A DNA stretch of 64,000 bases, from contig JAUNAB010000007.1 of assembly GCA_030527795.1 (NCBI GenBank), positions 1 to 64,000 on the forward strand. The letters are read 5' to 3'. Every line of letters begins with the position of its first letter. Within the stretch, counting starts at the first letter, position 1. Below are positions 1-9,031 of the stretch, one piece after another. The DNA comes from Pasteurellaceae bacterium (GTDB taxonomy: Bacteria; Pseudomonadota; Gammaproteobacteria; Enterobacterales; Pasteurellaceae). A program made the position numbers and the translations under genes. Under the pieces are notes generated by a model that did no database searches, was not told where the DNA came from, and was given only the letters and a program-made list of their open reading frames with translations.

Positions 1-21
1 CCATTTTAAAACAATTAGTAA

Positions 22-477
22 AGCAGAATTTATTCTAGTTATCTAGTACAGCCCCCAATTAAATATTTACACAAAAAAGCTAAAAGTAATGAACAACGTA
101 TCACTAAAGTACAGAATGTAGTTTCTGAAACAACTGAGAGAGTGAATACGTTAACAACTACGGTAAATAATAATACCCAAACAATCAAAACCATTAATCA
201 ACGTGTTGATAACGTAGAACAAAGCATTAAATCAGTGAAAAAAGATATGAGAAAAGGCTTTGCTCAACAAGCTGCTTTAAGTGGATTATTCCAACCTTAT
301 AATGTAGGTAAATTTAACGTTACTGCATCCGTTGGTGGTTATGGTTCTGAAACTGCTATCGCTGTGGGTACGGGTTATCGCTTTAATCAATCTGTAGCAG
401 TAAAAGCAGGCATTGCGACAAGTACAAGAGATACTAAAAATGCAAGTTATAACGCAGCAATTAATTATGAGTGGTAA
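22..477 (+). pseudogene. C-terminal fragment of a trimeric autotransporter adhesin (YadA-like), 5' end missing
   Basis: The frame is open from base 22 (after a TAA at 19-21) to the TAA at 475-477, but has no convincing start codon; the first possible start is a GTG at 142. From about base 76 the product is a heptad-like coiled-coil stalk, followed by a YadA-type membrane anchor of four beta strands ending in the aromatic residue Trp (NYEW). In the family this anchor trimerises in the outer membrane and supports a long passenger domain. Signal peptide, head and most of the stalk are absent, and bases 22-75 encode nothing stalk-like. It is most likely a decayed or rearranged remnant, or the tail of a gene broken at this point. 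The last codons lie inside the 500-bp duplication. Confidence 0.75.
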
Positions 478-509
478 TCATTCATAATTATATTCAATAT
501 TGAAAATTA

Positions 510-536
510 AAAACGCCAAGTAAACCTTGGCGTTTT
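510..536. terminator. Bidirectional rho-independent terminator (copy 1)
   Basis: AAAACGCCAAG pairs with CTTGGCGTTTT around a 5-base loop and is followed by a T-rich run. It lies between the convergent autotransporter fragment and the catalase remnant. An identical copy is at 1010-1036. Confidence 0.85.
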
Positions 537-552
537 TATTTAATTTAGATAA

Positions 553-961
553 CTATTTTTTTAACTCCGCAAGTTTCGCTCGGATTGTTGCCGCTAATTC
601 CGGATTGACACGTTCAAAATGCCCCATTTGACGTTCCACAATTTCAGGCACAGTCACACCGGCAAGACCCGCGGCAAAATTTCCCGCTAAACGATCTTTC
701 TCTTCAGCACTGAAAATAGCATACAATGCGGCAGGTTGTGAGTAATAATCGTTGTCATATTCACGGAAATCAAAATGTGCCGCTTCACGTTCTAATTGTA
801 ATGCAGGACCTTGATCATGTGTTGGGATATAAGTGTTATAACTGTTTGGTGCATAATTTGGATGCGTACCGCCGTTATTATCCACCCGCATTGCACCATC
901 ACGATGCGTATTGTGATACGGGCATTTTGGTGCATTCACAGGGATTTGATGATGATTCACC
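553..961 (-). pseudogene. Duplicated 3' fragment of the catalase gene
   Basis: This minus-strand stretch encodes the last 136 residues of catalase (from the VNHHQIPVN segment to the C-terminal AELKK), identical to the 3' end of the complete gene next door. It lacks the catalytic His, the haem-ligand Tyr and any start signal of its own; a GTG (the native Val353 codon) is the only possible start. It exists only because of the 500-bp tandem duplication and should not make a functional enzyme. Confidence 0.9.
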
Positions 962-1461
962 TAATTATGAGTGGTAATCATTCATAATTATATTCAATAT
1001 TGAAAATTAAAAACGCCAAGTAAACCTTGGCGTTTTTATTTAATTTAGATAACTATTTTTTTAACTCCGCAAGTTTCGCTCGGATTGTTGCCGCTAATTC
1101 CGGATTGACACGTTCAAAATGCCCCATTTGACGTTCCACAATTTCAGGCACAGTCACACCGGCAAGACCCGCGGCAAAATTTCCCGCTAAACGATCTTTC
1201 TCTTCAGCACTGAAAATAGCATACAATGCGGCAGGTTGTGAGTAATAATCGTTGTCATATTCACGGAAATCAAAATGTGCCGCTTCACGTTCTAATTGTA
1301 ATGCAGGACCTTGATCATGTGTTGGGATATAAGTGTTATAACTGTTTGGTGCATAATTTGGATGCGTACCGCCGTTATTATCCACCCGCATTGCACCATC
1401 ACGATGCGTATTGTGATACGGGCATTTTGGTGCATTCACAGGGATTTGATGATGATTCACC
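962..1461. repeat. 500-bp tandem direct repeat, copy 2
   Basis: Second copy of the unit at 462-961. This copy is the native 3' end of the intact catalase gene. At its left edge it repeats the last five codons of the autotransporter fragment out of context. Confidence 0.95.
1010..1036. terminator. Catalase terminator (copy 2)
   Basis: Same 11-bp stem as at 510-536, lying 17 bases past the catalase stop codon on the minus strand. T/A runs on both sides make it usable in both directions. Confidence 0.85.
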
Positions 1462-2516
1462 CCTAAACGATAACGTTGTGCATCTTGATAAGAGAACAAA
1501 CGACCTTGCAACATCCGATCTGGTGAGAAACCAATGCCTGGCACATTATTACTCGGTGCAAAAGCGGCTTGCTCAACTTCAGCAAAATAGTTGGTTGGGT
1601 TACGATTTAATTCAAGAACACCCACTTCAATTACAGGATAATCTTTATGCGGCCACACTTTAGTTAAATCAAAGCTATAATTGTGTTTATGTGCATCTTG
1701 TTCTGGCATAATTTGCACCTGCACAGTCCAACGAGGGAAATCCCCTTTTGCAATTGATTCATAGAGATCTTGTTGACTTGATTCGCGATTGTTTCCAATC
1801 ACTTTCGCTGCTTCTTCATTCGTGAAGAATTTATGCCCTTGTTGAGTTTTAAAATGAAATTTCACCCAAAAACGTTCATTATTAGCATTGATAAAGCTGT
1901 ATGTGTGACTACCGTAACCATTCATATGGCGTAAAGAAGCTGGAATACCGCGATCAGAAAATAAAGTCATAATTTGGTGCATTGATTCAGGGTGTAATGA
2001 CCAAAAGTCCCACATAGCATTCGCATCACGCAAATTAGTTTGTGGGTTGCGTTTTTGCGTATGAATAAAATCCGGGAATTTTAGCGGATCACGGACAAAG
2101 AAAACAGGCGTATTATTTCCTACTAAATCCCAGTTACCTTGTTCGGTATAAAATTTTAATGAGAAACCACGCACATCACGTTCTGCATCAGCTGCACCAC
2201 GCTCACCCGCAACCGTTGAGAAACGTAATAAAACGTCAGTTTGTTTTCCAATTTCGCTAAATAATGCCGCTTTAGTATATTTTGTGATATCATTCGTAAC
2301 AGTGAAAGTACCAAATGCAGCAGAACCTTTCGCGTGAACCACACGTTCGGGGATACGCTCACGAGCGAAATGGGCTAGCTTTTCTTGATACCAAACATCT
2401 TGCAATAATAATGGTCCTCTAGCACCTGCACTCATAGTATTGTCATTATCAGCAATTGGCGCACCAGCTGCATTTGTTAATGTACTTGATCCATGATCAA
2501 ATGGACATTTGCTCAT
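1053..2516 (-). CDS. katA: Haem catalase (HktE/KatA type, small-subunit)
   Basis: A 487-residue monofunctional catalase converting H2O2 to water and oxygen in the cytoplasm. Visible features are the distal His61 in [12 protein letters not shown], the [11 protein letters not shown] active-site stretch near residue 130, and the proximal haem-ligand Tyr343 in [14 protein letters not shown]. The length matches the small-subunit clade that includes H. influenzae HktE. I chose the ATG at 2516 (MSKCPFDHG) because GGAG lies just upstream; the frame opens further to 2570 but that extension lacks a ribosome site. The gene stands alone and is divergent from mobB across a spacer with two perfect inverted repeats. 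Its last 409 bases belong to a tandem duplication. Symbol katA or hktE by family. Confidence 0.97.
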   Translation of the reverse strand: MSKCPFDHGSSTLTNAAGAPIADNDNTMSAGARGPLLLQDVWYQEKLAHFARERIPERVVHAKGSAAFGTFTVTNDITKYTKAALFSEIGKQTDVLLRFSTVAGERGAADAERDVRGFSLKFYTEQGNWDLVGNNTPVFFVRDPLKFPDFIHTQKRNPQTNLRDANAMWDFWSLHPESMHQIMTLFSDRGIPASLRHMNGYGSHTYSFINANNERFWVKFHFKTQQGHKFFTNEEAAKVIGNNRESSQQDLYESIAKGDFPRWTVQVQIMPEQDAHKHNYSFDLTKVWPHKDYPVIEVGVLELNRNPTNYFAEVEQAAFAPSNNVPGIGFSPDRMLQGRLFSYQDAQRYRLGVNHHQIPVNAPKCPYHNTHRDGAMRVDNNGGTHPNYAPNSYNTYIPTHDQGPALQLEREAAHFDFREYDNDYYSQPAALYAIFSAEEKDRLAGNFAAGLAGVTVPEIVERQMGHFERVNPELAATIRAKLAELKK

Positions 2517-2640
2517 TTTCAATTCTCCAAATAAAAATAAAAAATTAAGGTAAATTAAACGTATAATCAATCTAAACGCTTCTATTATAGTTAGATCAAA
2601 AAATTAAGCAATGTATCAAATCAATAGAATTTAACAATAC

Positions 2641-2675
2641 ATTGATTGAAATCAATTTTTGATATCTATCAAAAA
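2641..2675. promoter_or_regulatory. Two abutting inverted repeats between katA and mobB, possible operator
   Basis: ATTGATT-GA-AATCAAT (2641-2656) is directly joined to TTTTTGATA-TC-TATCAAAAA (2656-2675), both perfect dyads with 2-bp centres. A related half-site (CATTGATAGAAATCA) follows at about 2684. They lie about 125-160 bp upstream of katA and 50-85 bp upstream of mobB. Paired dyads upstream of a catalase suggest a redox regulator such as OxyR, but the spacing does not match the OxyR ATAG-N7-CTAT consensus well, so the binder is unknown. Confidence 0.4.
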
Positions 2676-2726
2676 AAATAAAACATTGATAGAAATCATT
2701 TTGCCTTGGTAAATAAAGGAATCGAT

Positions 2727-3215
2727 ATGTTAAAAATGCTTGGCATAACGGGATACAGCGGTAGCGGAAAAACAACATTATTAGAAAAATTGTTGCCCGA
2801 ATTACAAAAACGTGGAATGCGTGTTGCGGTAATTAAACATAGCCACCACAATGCACAAGTGGATAAAACGGGCAAAGACAGTTGGAGAATGACACAAGTG
2901 GGGGCTGCACAGGTCATTATGGCCTGCGATCAACGCTGGGCATTAATGACCGAAACACCGCAAGCGGTTTCATTAGCTTATTTAGCTCAACAATGTGATC
3001 CAACCTTGGTTGATTTAATCTTGGTAGAGGGATTCAAACAAGAACCGATTCCCAAAATTCTTTTGCATCGGCAAGCAATGTCTAAGCCCTTACCCGATAT
3101 TGATAGCAATGTGATTGCCTTAGCCACAGATTACCCATTGGCAAATTCACTACCTGTATTGGATTTGAATTGCATCTCTGACATTGCAGATTTTATTCAA
3201 AACTGGTATCAATAA
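2727..3215 (+). CDS. mobB: Molybdopterin-guanine dinucleotide biosynthesis adaptor MobB
   Basis: A 162-residue P-loop protein that assists MobA in attaching GMP to molybdopterin to form the cofactor of DMSO/TMAO-type reductases. The Walker A motif GYSGSGKTT is at residues 9-17, followed by the family's IKHSHHN segment and a DLILVEGFKQEPIPK stretch near residue 105. I start at ATG 2727, preceded by AAAGGA; a TTG at 2706 would add seven residues without support. No mobA is adjacent. An ACCGCGGTCAAAAA element follows three bases after the stop. Confidence 0.93.
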   Translation: MLKMLGITGYSGSGKTTLLEKLLPELQKRGMRVAVIKHSHHNAQVDKTGKDSWRMTQVGAAQVIMACDQRWALMTETPQAVSLAYLAQQCDPTLVDLILVEGFKQEPIPKILLHRQAMSKPLPDIDSNVIALATDYPLANSLPVLDLNCISDIADFIQNWYQ

Positions 3216-3282
3216 AAACCGCGGTCAAAAATATTGTTGTTTTTTGCTCAGACACAGATAAACAATAGAAGGAATATCTATT

Positions 3283-4680
3283 ATGCCGAAAGTACAATCA
3301 AATCATAAACCGTTAGCTTGGATTGCAGCCAGTGCATTATTTATGCAATCGTTGGACGCGACCATTTTGAATACCGCCTTACCGAGTATCGCCGCGGACT
3401 TGCACCAATCGCCATTAGAAATGCAAATGACGATTATCAGCTATGCCCTAACCGTTGCTTTATTTATTCCGTTGAGCGGTTGGATCGCCGATAAATATGG
3501 CACACTTACCACATTTCGCATCTCAGTATTCCTCTTCGTTATCGGTTCAATCGCCTGTGCTTGTTCCACTAATTTGAATTCACTTGTTATCTCAAGAATT
3601 TTACAAGGGGTTGGCGGTTCAATGATGATGCCTGTTGCCCGTTTAGCCATTATCCGTGTAGTTCCCAAAGTTGAGCTATTGCCTATTTGGAATCTAATGG
3701 CAATGATGGGCTTAGTTGGTCCCATTGTGGGACCTATTTTAGGCGGTTGGTTAGTAACCTATGCCCATTGGCATTGGATTTTTTTGATTAATATTCCCAT
3801 TGGGGCAATCGGCATTGCTCTCGCAACTATCTATATGCAAAACGTCAAAGGCGAACAACGCAAATTAGATTGGACAGGCTTTTTTCTCTTTGGAATTGGC
3901 TTAGTTGGCGTAACATTAGGATTAGATTTACTTAATGAGCATCTCTTTTCAGCGTGGCAATCAGTGAGCATTTTAGTCTGCGGATTTCTATTTATCCTTG
4001 CCTATTATTTTTATGCCCTACGTGCTGCAAACCCGCTTATTCCCTTATCCTTATTCCAAATTCGCACATTCCGTATTGGGATCATCGCCAACATTTTTGT
4101 TCGCCTGTGCGGATCCGGCATTCCCTTTCTTATTCCCTTAATGCTTCAAGTTGCCTTTCATTACGGGGCGGATATAGCAGGATTTGTTATTGTGCCAACC
4201 GCACTGAGTTCAATTTTATCCAAATCACTGATTGAAAAAATCTTAAATAAATACAGCTACAAACAAACCTTAATTGCAAGTACCTTAGGAATGGGACTCT
4301 CTATTTTTGCGATGGCATTTTTACAACAACATAGCCCATTATGGTGCTATGTGGTGCTACTTATTTGCTATGGCGGATGTCTATCAACGGTGTTTACCGC
4401 AATCAACACGCTTACCATCTGCGATCTTGAACAACAAACCGCAAGTGCAGGAACAACAATGTTAAGTGTCGTGCAACAAGTGGGTATTGGAATTGGTATT
4501 GTGGTAGCTGCTTTAATTCTTACGGGTTATCGCAATTATTTTGGTGAGCAAGATCTCGCCAATGCATTTAGTTATACTTATATCAGCATTGCCTGTTTTG
4601 CGATCATATTAATTGCTATTTTAAGCCGCCTTCATCATACGGACGGCAATCAGCTACAAAAGCACAAAGCAAAATCGTAG
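3283..4680 (+). CDS. mdtD: MFS multidrug exporter, MdtD-like (DHA2, 14-TM)
   Basis: A 465-residue inner-membrane proton antiporter of the major facilitator superfamily. It carries the DHA2 signatures MQSLDATILNTALPSIA near residue 22, GWIADKYG (motif A) near 66, and RILQGVGGSMMMPVARL (motif B region) near 105. Strong resemblance to E. coli MdtD (471 aa) runs along the whole length, including WHWIFLINIPIG. About 14 hydrophobic segments are visible and the basic C-terminal tail is cytoplasmic. A GAAGGA ribosome site precedes the ATG. Substrate is not predictable; in E. coli mdtD sits with mdtABC, which is absent here. Confidence 0.88.
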   Translation: MPKVQSNHKPLAWIAASALFMQSLDATILNTALPSIAADLHQSPLEMQMTIISYALTVALFIPLSGWIADKYGTLTTFRISVFLFVIGSIACACSTNLNSLVISRILQGVGGSMMMPVARLAIIRVVPKVELLPIWNLMAMMGLVGPIVGPILGGWLVTYAHWHWIFLINIPIGAIGIALATIYMQNVKGEQRKLDWTGFFLFGIGLVGVTLGLDLLNEHLFSAWQSVSILVCGFLFILAYYFYALRAANPLIPLSLFQIRTFRIGIIANIFVRLCGSGIPFLIPLMLQVAFHYGADIAGFVIVPTALSSILSKSLIEKILNKYSYKQTLIASTLGMGLSIFAMAFLQQHSPLWCYVVLLICYGGCLSTVFTAINTLTICDLEQQTASAGTTMLSVVQQVGIGIGIVVAALILTGYRNYFGEQDLANAFSYTYISIACFAIILIAILSRLHHTDGNQLQKHKAKS

Positions 4681-4767
4681 CCTTTTTGAAAATTTTCGTG
4701 AAATGAGGTAAGGGTTGTGTTATATTCAATCAAATTTTACTCAAAACAACAACAAGGAAAACTTATT

Positions 4768-5301
4768 ATGAAAAAAGTTTTACTCGCAATTTTAGGTGCA
4801 GTAGCAATAGTATCAACCGCTCAAGCTGGTTGGTATACCGAAGGTAATGTCGGTTATTCAAAAGTGAAAAGCAATGATGTCAGCAAACGTGGTTTTAGCC
4901 CAAGCATAGCAGTCGGTTACGACACGGGTGATATCCGTTTCGCAGCAGATTACACCCATTACAGAAGTGCACATAATGCCAATTCTAGCTTAAAAGCACA
5001 GGGTTTTGGTGTTTCTGCAATTTATGATATTGAAATGGGATCGCCAATCAAACCTTACGTTGGTGTCCGTTTATCAACCAATGATATTGAATCCAAAACG
5101 GTGAAAACACACGGTAATACAACAACCATCAAAACCACCGATACATACAAATTCGGTTACGGTGCAATGGCTGGTGCGCAATATAAATTGAATCCAAACT
5201 GGTCATTAAATGGTGGCGTGGAATATAATCGTTTAGGCAAAGCTAATGACAGCGACATTAATCAATATGGTGCAAAAGCGGGTGTCCGTTACGATTTCTA
5301 A
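4768..5301 (+). CDS. Opacity-type outer-membrane beta-barrel protein
   Basis: A 177-residue exported protein. Signal peptide residues 1-20 (KKVLLAILGAVAIVSTAQA) are followed by a mature chain starting GWYTEGNVGY and ending in Phe (GVRYDF), the C-terminal signature recognised by the BAM machinery. Alternating strands (VGYDTGDIRFAADYTHY, GYGAMAGAQYKLNPNWSLN) indicate an 8-stranded barrel of the Opa/OmpX-like fold common in Pasteurellaceae. I start at ATG 4768, with AAGGA upstream, rather than an in-frame TTG/GTG 51 bases earlier that would bury the signal peptide. Likely roles are adhesion or membrane integrity. A strong ACCGCGGA-type terminator follows. Confidence 0.88.
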   Translation: MKKVLLAILGAVAIVSTAQAGWYTEGNVGYSKVKSNDVSKRGFSPSIAVGYDTGDIRFAADYTHYRSAHNANSSLKAQGFGVSAIYDIEMGSPIKPYVGVRLSTNDIESKTVKTHGNTTTIKTTDTYKFGYGAMAGAQYKLNPNWSLNGGVEYNRLGKANDSDINQYGAKAGVRYDF

Positions 5302-5315
5302 TTAAAAATACCTAA

Positions 5316-5353
5316 ACCGCGGATCAAAATTCAAGCATTTTTTGATCCGCGGT
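5316..5353 (+). terminator. Terminator from a paired uptake-like motif (ACCGCGGATCAAAA / TTTTGATCCGCGGT)
   Basis: A 14-bp perfect stem with a 10-base loop and a TTTTTT tail, 15 bases after the opacity gene. Outer length is 38 bp, the same as several other pairs in the window. Each arm here carries an extra A (GGATCAAAA), unlike the commoner GGTCAAAA. Confidence 0.85.
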
Positions 5354-5440
5354 TTTTTATTGCCAAAACGCCTTGAAATTTCACTTTTCATCGCCAAATA
5401 ACAGAACGTATTTATTTTATTGCATAATAAGGAAATCACA

Positions 5441-7321
5441 ATGAATCAAAATCAAGAAACACGCGGGTTCCAATCAGAAGTTAAACAGTTATTACAATTA
5501 ATGATTCACTCGCTTTATTCAAATAAAGAGATTTTTTTACGCGAACTTATTTCAAATGCCTCTGATGCCGCGGATAAATTACGCTTTAAAGCCCTTTCTG
5601 CGCCTGAATTATACGAAGGAGATGGCGATTTAAAAGTGCAGATTAGTGCGGATAAAGATAAAGGCACCTTAACCATCAAAGATAACGGTATCGGTATGAA
5701 CCGTGAGCAAGTGATTGATCACCTTGGTACTATCGCAAAATCTGGCACTAAAGAATTTTTAAGCTCGCTCGGTGGCGATCAGGCAAAAGATAGCCAATTA
5801 ATTGGTCAATTTGGGGTGGGTTTCTACTCTGCCTTTATTGTGGCGGACAAAGTGAGCGTAAAAACCCGTGCAGCAGGCGATAATGCCGATCAAGGTGTGC
5901 TTTGGGTTTCTGCAGGAGAAGGCGAATATACCGTTGAAAATATTGAGAAAAAAGACCGCGGTACCGAGATTATTTTACACTTACGTGATGATGAAAAAGA
6001 ATTTTTAGATGATTGGCGTTTACGCGAAATTATCAGCAAATATTCCGATCATATCGGCTTACCTGTTGAAATTCTCACCAAAGAATATGATGATGAAGGA
6101 AAAGAAACGGGCGTAAAATGGGAAAAAATTAATAAAGCACAAGCCTTATGGACACGTTCAAAAGGTGAAATTAGCGATGAAGAATACAAAGAGTTTTATA
6201 AACACCTGACCCACGATTTTGCAGATCCATTAATTTGGGCACACAATAAAGTAGAAGGCAATCAAGAATACACTAGTTTACTGTATGTGCCATCAAAAGC
6301 CCCTTGGGATTTATTCAACCGCGATCATAAACACGGATTAAAACTCTATGTGCAACGCGTCTTTATTATGGACGATGCGGAACAGTTTATGCCAAATTAC
6401 TTGCGTTTTATGCGTGGTTTAATTGATAGCAATGATTTGCCATTGAATGTTTCGCGTGAAATTTTACAAGATAACAAAGTTACGGCAGCATTGCGTAAAG
6501 CCCTAACCAAACGTTCATTACAATTATTAGAAAAATTAGCCCAAGATGACAAAGAAAACTATTTAGCATTTTGGAAAGAATTTGGGTTAGTGTTAAAAGA
6601 AGGTCCTGCGGAAGATTACGCGAACAAAGAGCAAATTGCGAAATTATTGCGTTTTGCAAGTACGCACAATGATAGCAGTGAACAAAATGTATCCCTAGAT
6701 GATTACATTTCTCGGATGAAAGAAGGGCAAAAAGATATTTACTACATTACCGCAGATAGCTATACCGCGGCCAAAAATAGCCCTCATTTAGAGTTATTTA
6801 ACAAAAAAGGGATTGAAGTGTTGTTGCTATCCGATCGCATTGACGAATGGATGTTGAGCTATCTCACTGAATTTGATGGTAAAAAATTACAAACTATCAC
6901 AAAAGCAGATTTGGATTTAGGCGATTTAGCGGACGAAGAAGCGGAAGAGCAAAAAGAACAAGATAAATCCTTTGCTTCATTTATTGAACGGGTGAAATCA
7001 TTGCTTGGTGAACGAGTAAAAGATGTGCGTTTAACGCATCGTTTAACCGATACGCCTGCAATCGTTACCACCGATAATGACCAAATGACGACGCAAATGG
7101 CAAAATTATTTGCGGCAGCAGGGCAAGCAATGCCTGAAGTCAAATACACTTTTGAGCTTAATCCTGAGCATCATTTAGTGAAAAAAGTCGCAGATATGGC
7201 TGATGAACAGGCTTTTGCAGATTGGATTGAGTTATTGCTCGAACAAGCGATGCTTGCTGAGAAAGGAGCCTTAGAAAATCCTACGGACTTCATTAAACGC
7301 GTAAATCGTTTATTGGCTTAA
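5441..7321 (+). CDS. htpG: Molecular chaperone HtpG (Hsp90)
   Basis: A 626-residue cytosolic Hsp90 homodimer that remodels client proteins using ATP. The GHKL ATPase domain (residues 1-220) shows [14 protein letters not shown] at 35-48 (catalytic Glu35, Mg-binding Asn39), DNGIGM near 87 and [12 protein letters not shown] near 125. The middle domain follows with the conserved Arg in [13 protein letters not shown] near 342, then a C-terminal dimerisation domain. Length matches H. influenzae HtpG. I start at ATG 5441 with AAGGAA upstream; an in-frame TTG at 5420 is less likely. Monocistronic, ended by a strong hairpin. Confidence 0.98.
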   Translation: MNQNQETRGFQSEVKQLLQLMIHSLYSNKEIFLRELISNASDAADKLRFKALSAPELYEGDGDLKVQISADKDKGTLTIKDNGIGMNREQVIDHLGTIAKSGTKEFLSSLGGDQAKDSQLIGQFGVGFYSAFIVADKVSVKTRAAGDNADQGVLWVSAGEGEYTVENIEKKDRGTEIILHLRDDEKEFLDDWRLREIISKYSDHIGLPVEILTKEYDDEGKETGVKWEKINKAQALWTRSKGEISDEEYKEFYKHLTHDFADPLIWAHNKVEGNQEYTSLLYVPSKAPWDLFNRDHKHGLKLYVQRVFIMDDAEQFMPNYLRFMRGLIDSNDLPLNVSREILQDNKVTAALRKALTKRSLQLLEKLAQDDKENYLAFWKEFGLVLKEGPAEDYANKEQIAKLLRFASTHNDSSEQNVSLDDYISRMKEGQKDIYYITADSYTAAKNSPHLELFNKKGIEVLLLSDRIDEWMLSYLTEFDGKKLQTITKADLDLGDLADEEAEEQKEQDKSFASFIERVKSLLGERVKDVRLTHRLTDTPAIVTTDNDQMTTQMAKLFAAAGQAMPEVKYTFELNPEHHLVKKVADMADEQAFADWIELLLEQAMLAEKGALENPTDFIKRVNRLLA

Positions 7322-7332
7322 ACAATAAAAAT

Positions 7333-7368
7333 GAAAGAGTAAATCATAAAAAGATTTACTCTTTCTTA
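7333..7368 (+). terminator. htpG rho-independent terminator
   Basis: GAAAGAGTAAATC pairs perfectly with GATTTACTCTTTC around a 7-base loop and is followed by TTATTTT, 12 bases after the htpG stop. Confidence 0.85.
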
Positions 7369-7416
7369 TTTTGTGCCTAAAATGCGTTCTCTTTTACTTA
7401 TATCCAATAGAGAATT

Positions 7417-7692
7417 ATGATGAAAAAAGTATTACTATCAAGCTTATTGATTGCCTTAAGTACGTTGTCTTTTTCAACTCAAGCAGCCAAAATTCATTCA
7501 GAATGTGCCAGCTACATTAATTTAGCAAATAAATGTTCTGCTCTCATTGCTGATGCAAAACAACGCAAAGCATTCCGTGCCAGTATCAGCGATTTTCAAG
7601 CTAAAGTGAAAAAATCTAATGCGACCGATGAGCAACAAATTCAAATTTGTAAACCTGCTCGTCAAGACTTAGCACAAAAATGTAAAGTATAA
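7417..7692 (+). CDS. Small secreted protein with four cysteines (DUF5339-like)
   Basis: A 91-residue protein with a clear signal peptide (MMKKVLLSSLLIALSTLSFSTQAA, cleavage near 24) and a small helical mature domain with four Cys (ECAS, NKCSA, QICKP, QKCKV), probably forming two periplasmic disulfides. Pasteurellaceae genomes often carry small exported proteins of this pattern, which I associate tentatively with DUF5339. Two adjacent ATGs (7417, 7420) are possible starts. Function is unknown. It lies between the htpG terminator and the phosphopantetheinyl transferase and may be cotranscribed with the latter. Confidence 0.75.
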   Translation: MMKKVLLSSLLIALSTLSFSTQAAKIHSECASYINLANKCSALIADAKQRKAFRASISDFQAKVKKSNATDEQQIQICKPARQDLAQKCKV

Positions 7693-7719
7693 TCAGGCAG
7701 TTAAATTAATATCTATTAA

Positions 7720-8430
7720 ATGGCAACTTATGTCGCGTGGGGAAATATTCAACAAACTTATCCAAGCATTGAACTCCCCGCTTTTTTACAACACCCCAAG
7801 CTTAATGCGTTAAAAACAGATAATCCAACCAAACACCAACGTCAGCGTTGTCGTTGGGTTGCCCATTTTTTATTGTTTGAGCTTATTCAAAAAACACGTG
7901 ATTTTTTGCCCGCGGTTTTGCCTGCAATGCAATATAGTGCAACAGGGCGTCCTTTTTTTCCAATAAAAAATCTTGATTTTAATATCAGCCATTCAGGAGA
8001 TTGGGTCGCTGTCGCCTTAACAATCAGTGAAAATGCGGAATTAGGCATTGATATTGAATATCCCAAGAAACGCCACTTTGGCGATTTACTGGCTCATTTT
8101 GCAAACCCAAATGAACAACACTGGTTCGCTCAACAAGCCAATGCAGAAAGTGCATTTTACCGTTGTTGGTGCATTCGTGAAGCCATTCTTAAAGCACAAG
8201 GTGTAGGAATTGGCAAATTAGGCGATGTTAAGCATTATCCCGAACAATTTATTTTACAATCACCCCATTGCTCTCAAGGGCAACTCCTTTTTACTCGCGA
8301 ATTTCCGTTTTATCTTGCCCTTTTTATCGCGTCTTCATCCGAGAATAGCACTCATTATTTCAATTGGAATGGACAACTTTTACAACCTACTCGTTTACTC
8401 AATGCCGATCACTATCAGGTAAATTCATAA
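7720..8430 (+). CDS. 4'-phosphopantetheinyl transferase superfamily protein (Sfp/AcpT type)
   Basis: A 236-residue enzyme of the Sfp fold, which moves the phosphopantetheine arm of CoA to a Ser of carrier proteins. The diagnostic motifs are present: LGIDIEYP near residue 109 (Mg-binding Asp and Glu) and WCIREAILKAQGVGIG near 150, the counterpart of W-x-x-KEA-x-x-K; Arg replaces the usual first Lys. INFSHS-like NISHSGDWV precedes them near 88. No polyketide or peptide synthetase is nearby, so the partner is likely a fatty-acid-type carrier. The start at ATG 7720 has only a weak ribosome site. The stop overlaps the psiE start (TAATG). Confidence 0.85.
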   Translation: MATYVAWGNIQQTYPSIELPAFLQHPKLNALKTDNPTKHQRQRCRWVAHFLLFELIQKTRDFLPAVLPAMQYSATGRPFFPIKNLDFNISHSGDWVAVALTISENAELGIDIEYPKKRHFGDLLAHFANPNEQHWFAQQANAESAFYRCWCIREAILKAQGVGIGKLGDVKHYPEQFILQSPHCSQGQLLFTREFPFYLALFIASSSENSTHYFNWNGQLLQPTRLLNADHYQVNS

Positions 8431-8855
8431 TGCAAAAATCAAATACGGAACAACGCCACAATGAATTTGGACAACTTATTGCAAGCAGTTTGCAATGGGT
8501 ATTAAATATTTCCTTACTTATTATCGCCTTAATCTTAGTTGTGTTTCTCGGCAAAGAAACCTATGCATTATTTTCATTAATCATTTCTAATGCAGAAGAC
8601 AAATCTTATTTATTTCTTGAGCAAATTGTTGAATATTTCTTATATTTTGAATTTTTAGCATTAATCGTGAAATACTTTAAAACTCACTACCATTTTCCAT
8701 TACGCTATTTCCTGTATATCGGCATTACCGCAATGATCCGATTGATCATCGTTGATCATTCCGATCCATTTCACAATATCATTTTTGCTGGAGCAATTCT
8801 ATTAATGGTTCTCGCATTATTTGTCGTCAGTTCTGACCGTTTGAGTAAAACCTAA
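8430..8855 (+). CDS. psiE: Phosphate-starvation-inducible membrane protein PsiE
   Basis: A 141-residue protein with four predicted transmembrane helices. The match to E. coli PsiE is very strong over VVFLGKETYALF, VEYFLYFEFLALIVKYF, HFPLRYFLYIGITA and RLIIVDHSDP. The start at ATG 8430 overlaps the upstream stop in TAATG, implying translational coupling; the open frame extends to 8364 but runs inside the upstream gene. In E. coli psiE is under PhoB and CRP; I saw no clear site here, as it is downstream in an operon. Molecular role remains unclear. Confidence 0.93.
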   Translation: MQKSNTEQRHNEFGQLIASSLQWVLNISLLIIALILVVFLGKETYALFSLIISNAEDKSYLFLEQIVEYFLYFEFLALIVKYFKTHYHFPLRYFLYIGITAMIRLIIVDHSDPFHNIIFAGAILLMVLALFVVSSDRLSKT

Positions 8856-9031
8856 TCTAATTCTTATATTATTTTGTGAGCTAGTTCGCATTTTTACAAA
8901 ATTTTTGTAGAATAAGTTCTTTTTCTTACTCATTAAGAGTATGCTTGAATGCGTTTAAAAGCTGATAGGTTTTATCAAATCTATTAGCACCTATAATAAA
9001 AATTATAGGTAAAAAATAAGGGAATATAACA

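Larger units (their letters stand above)
462..961. repeat. 500-bp tandem direct repeat, copy 1
   Basis: Bases 462-961 are repeated without any difference I could find at 962-1461 (offset exactly 500). The unit holds the last five codons of the autotransporter fragment, a bidirectional terminator and the 3' 136 codons of the catalase gene. The two copies abut directly. It is either a very recent tandem duplication or an assembly artefact. Confidence 0.95.

Noticed and set aside
726-1663. Plus-strand open frames opposite catalase (726-977 and 1226-1663)
   Set aside because: Antisense shadows of the catalase coding strand, with no ribosome site or family signature. They are duplicated only because the 500-bp unit is.
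2641-2675. Fur box between katA and mobB
   Set aside because: The dyads lack the GATAATGATAATCATTATC pattern. Resemblance is limited to AT-richness and ATCA/TGAT arms.
8989-9010. Inverted repeat ACCTATAAT/ATTATAGGT before nudF as a terminator
   Set aside because: AT-rich 9-bp stem without a T-tract and 22 bases before the nudF start. Could be chance in this composition; no function assigned.
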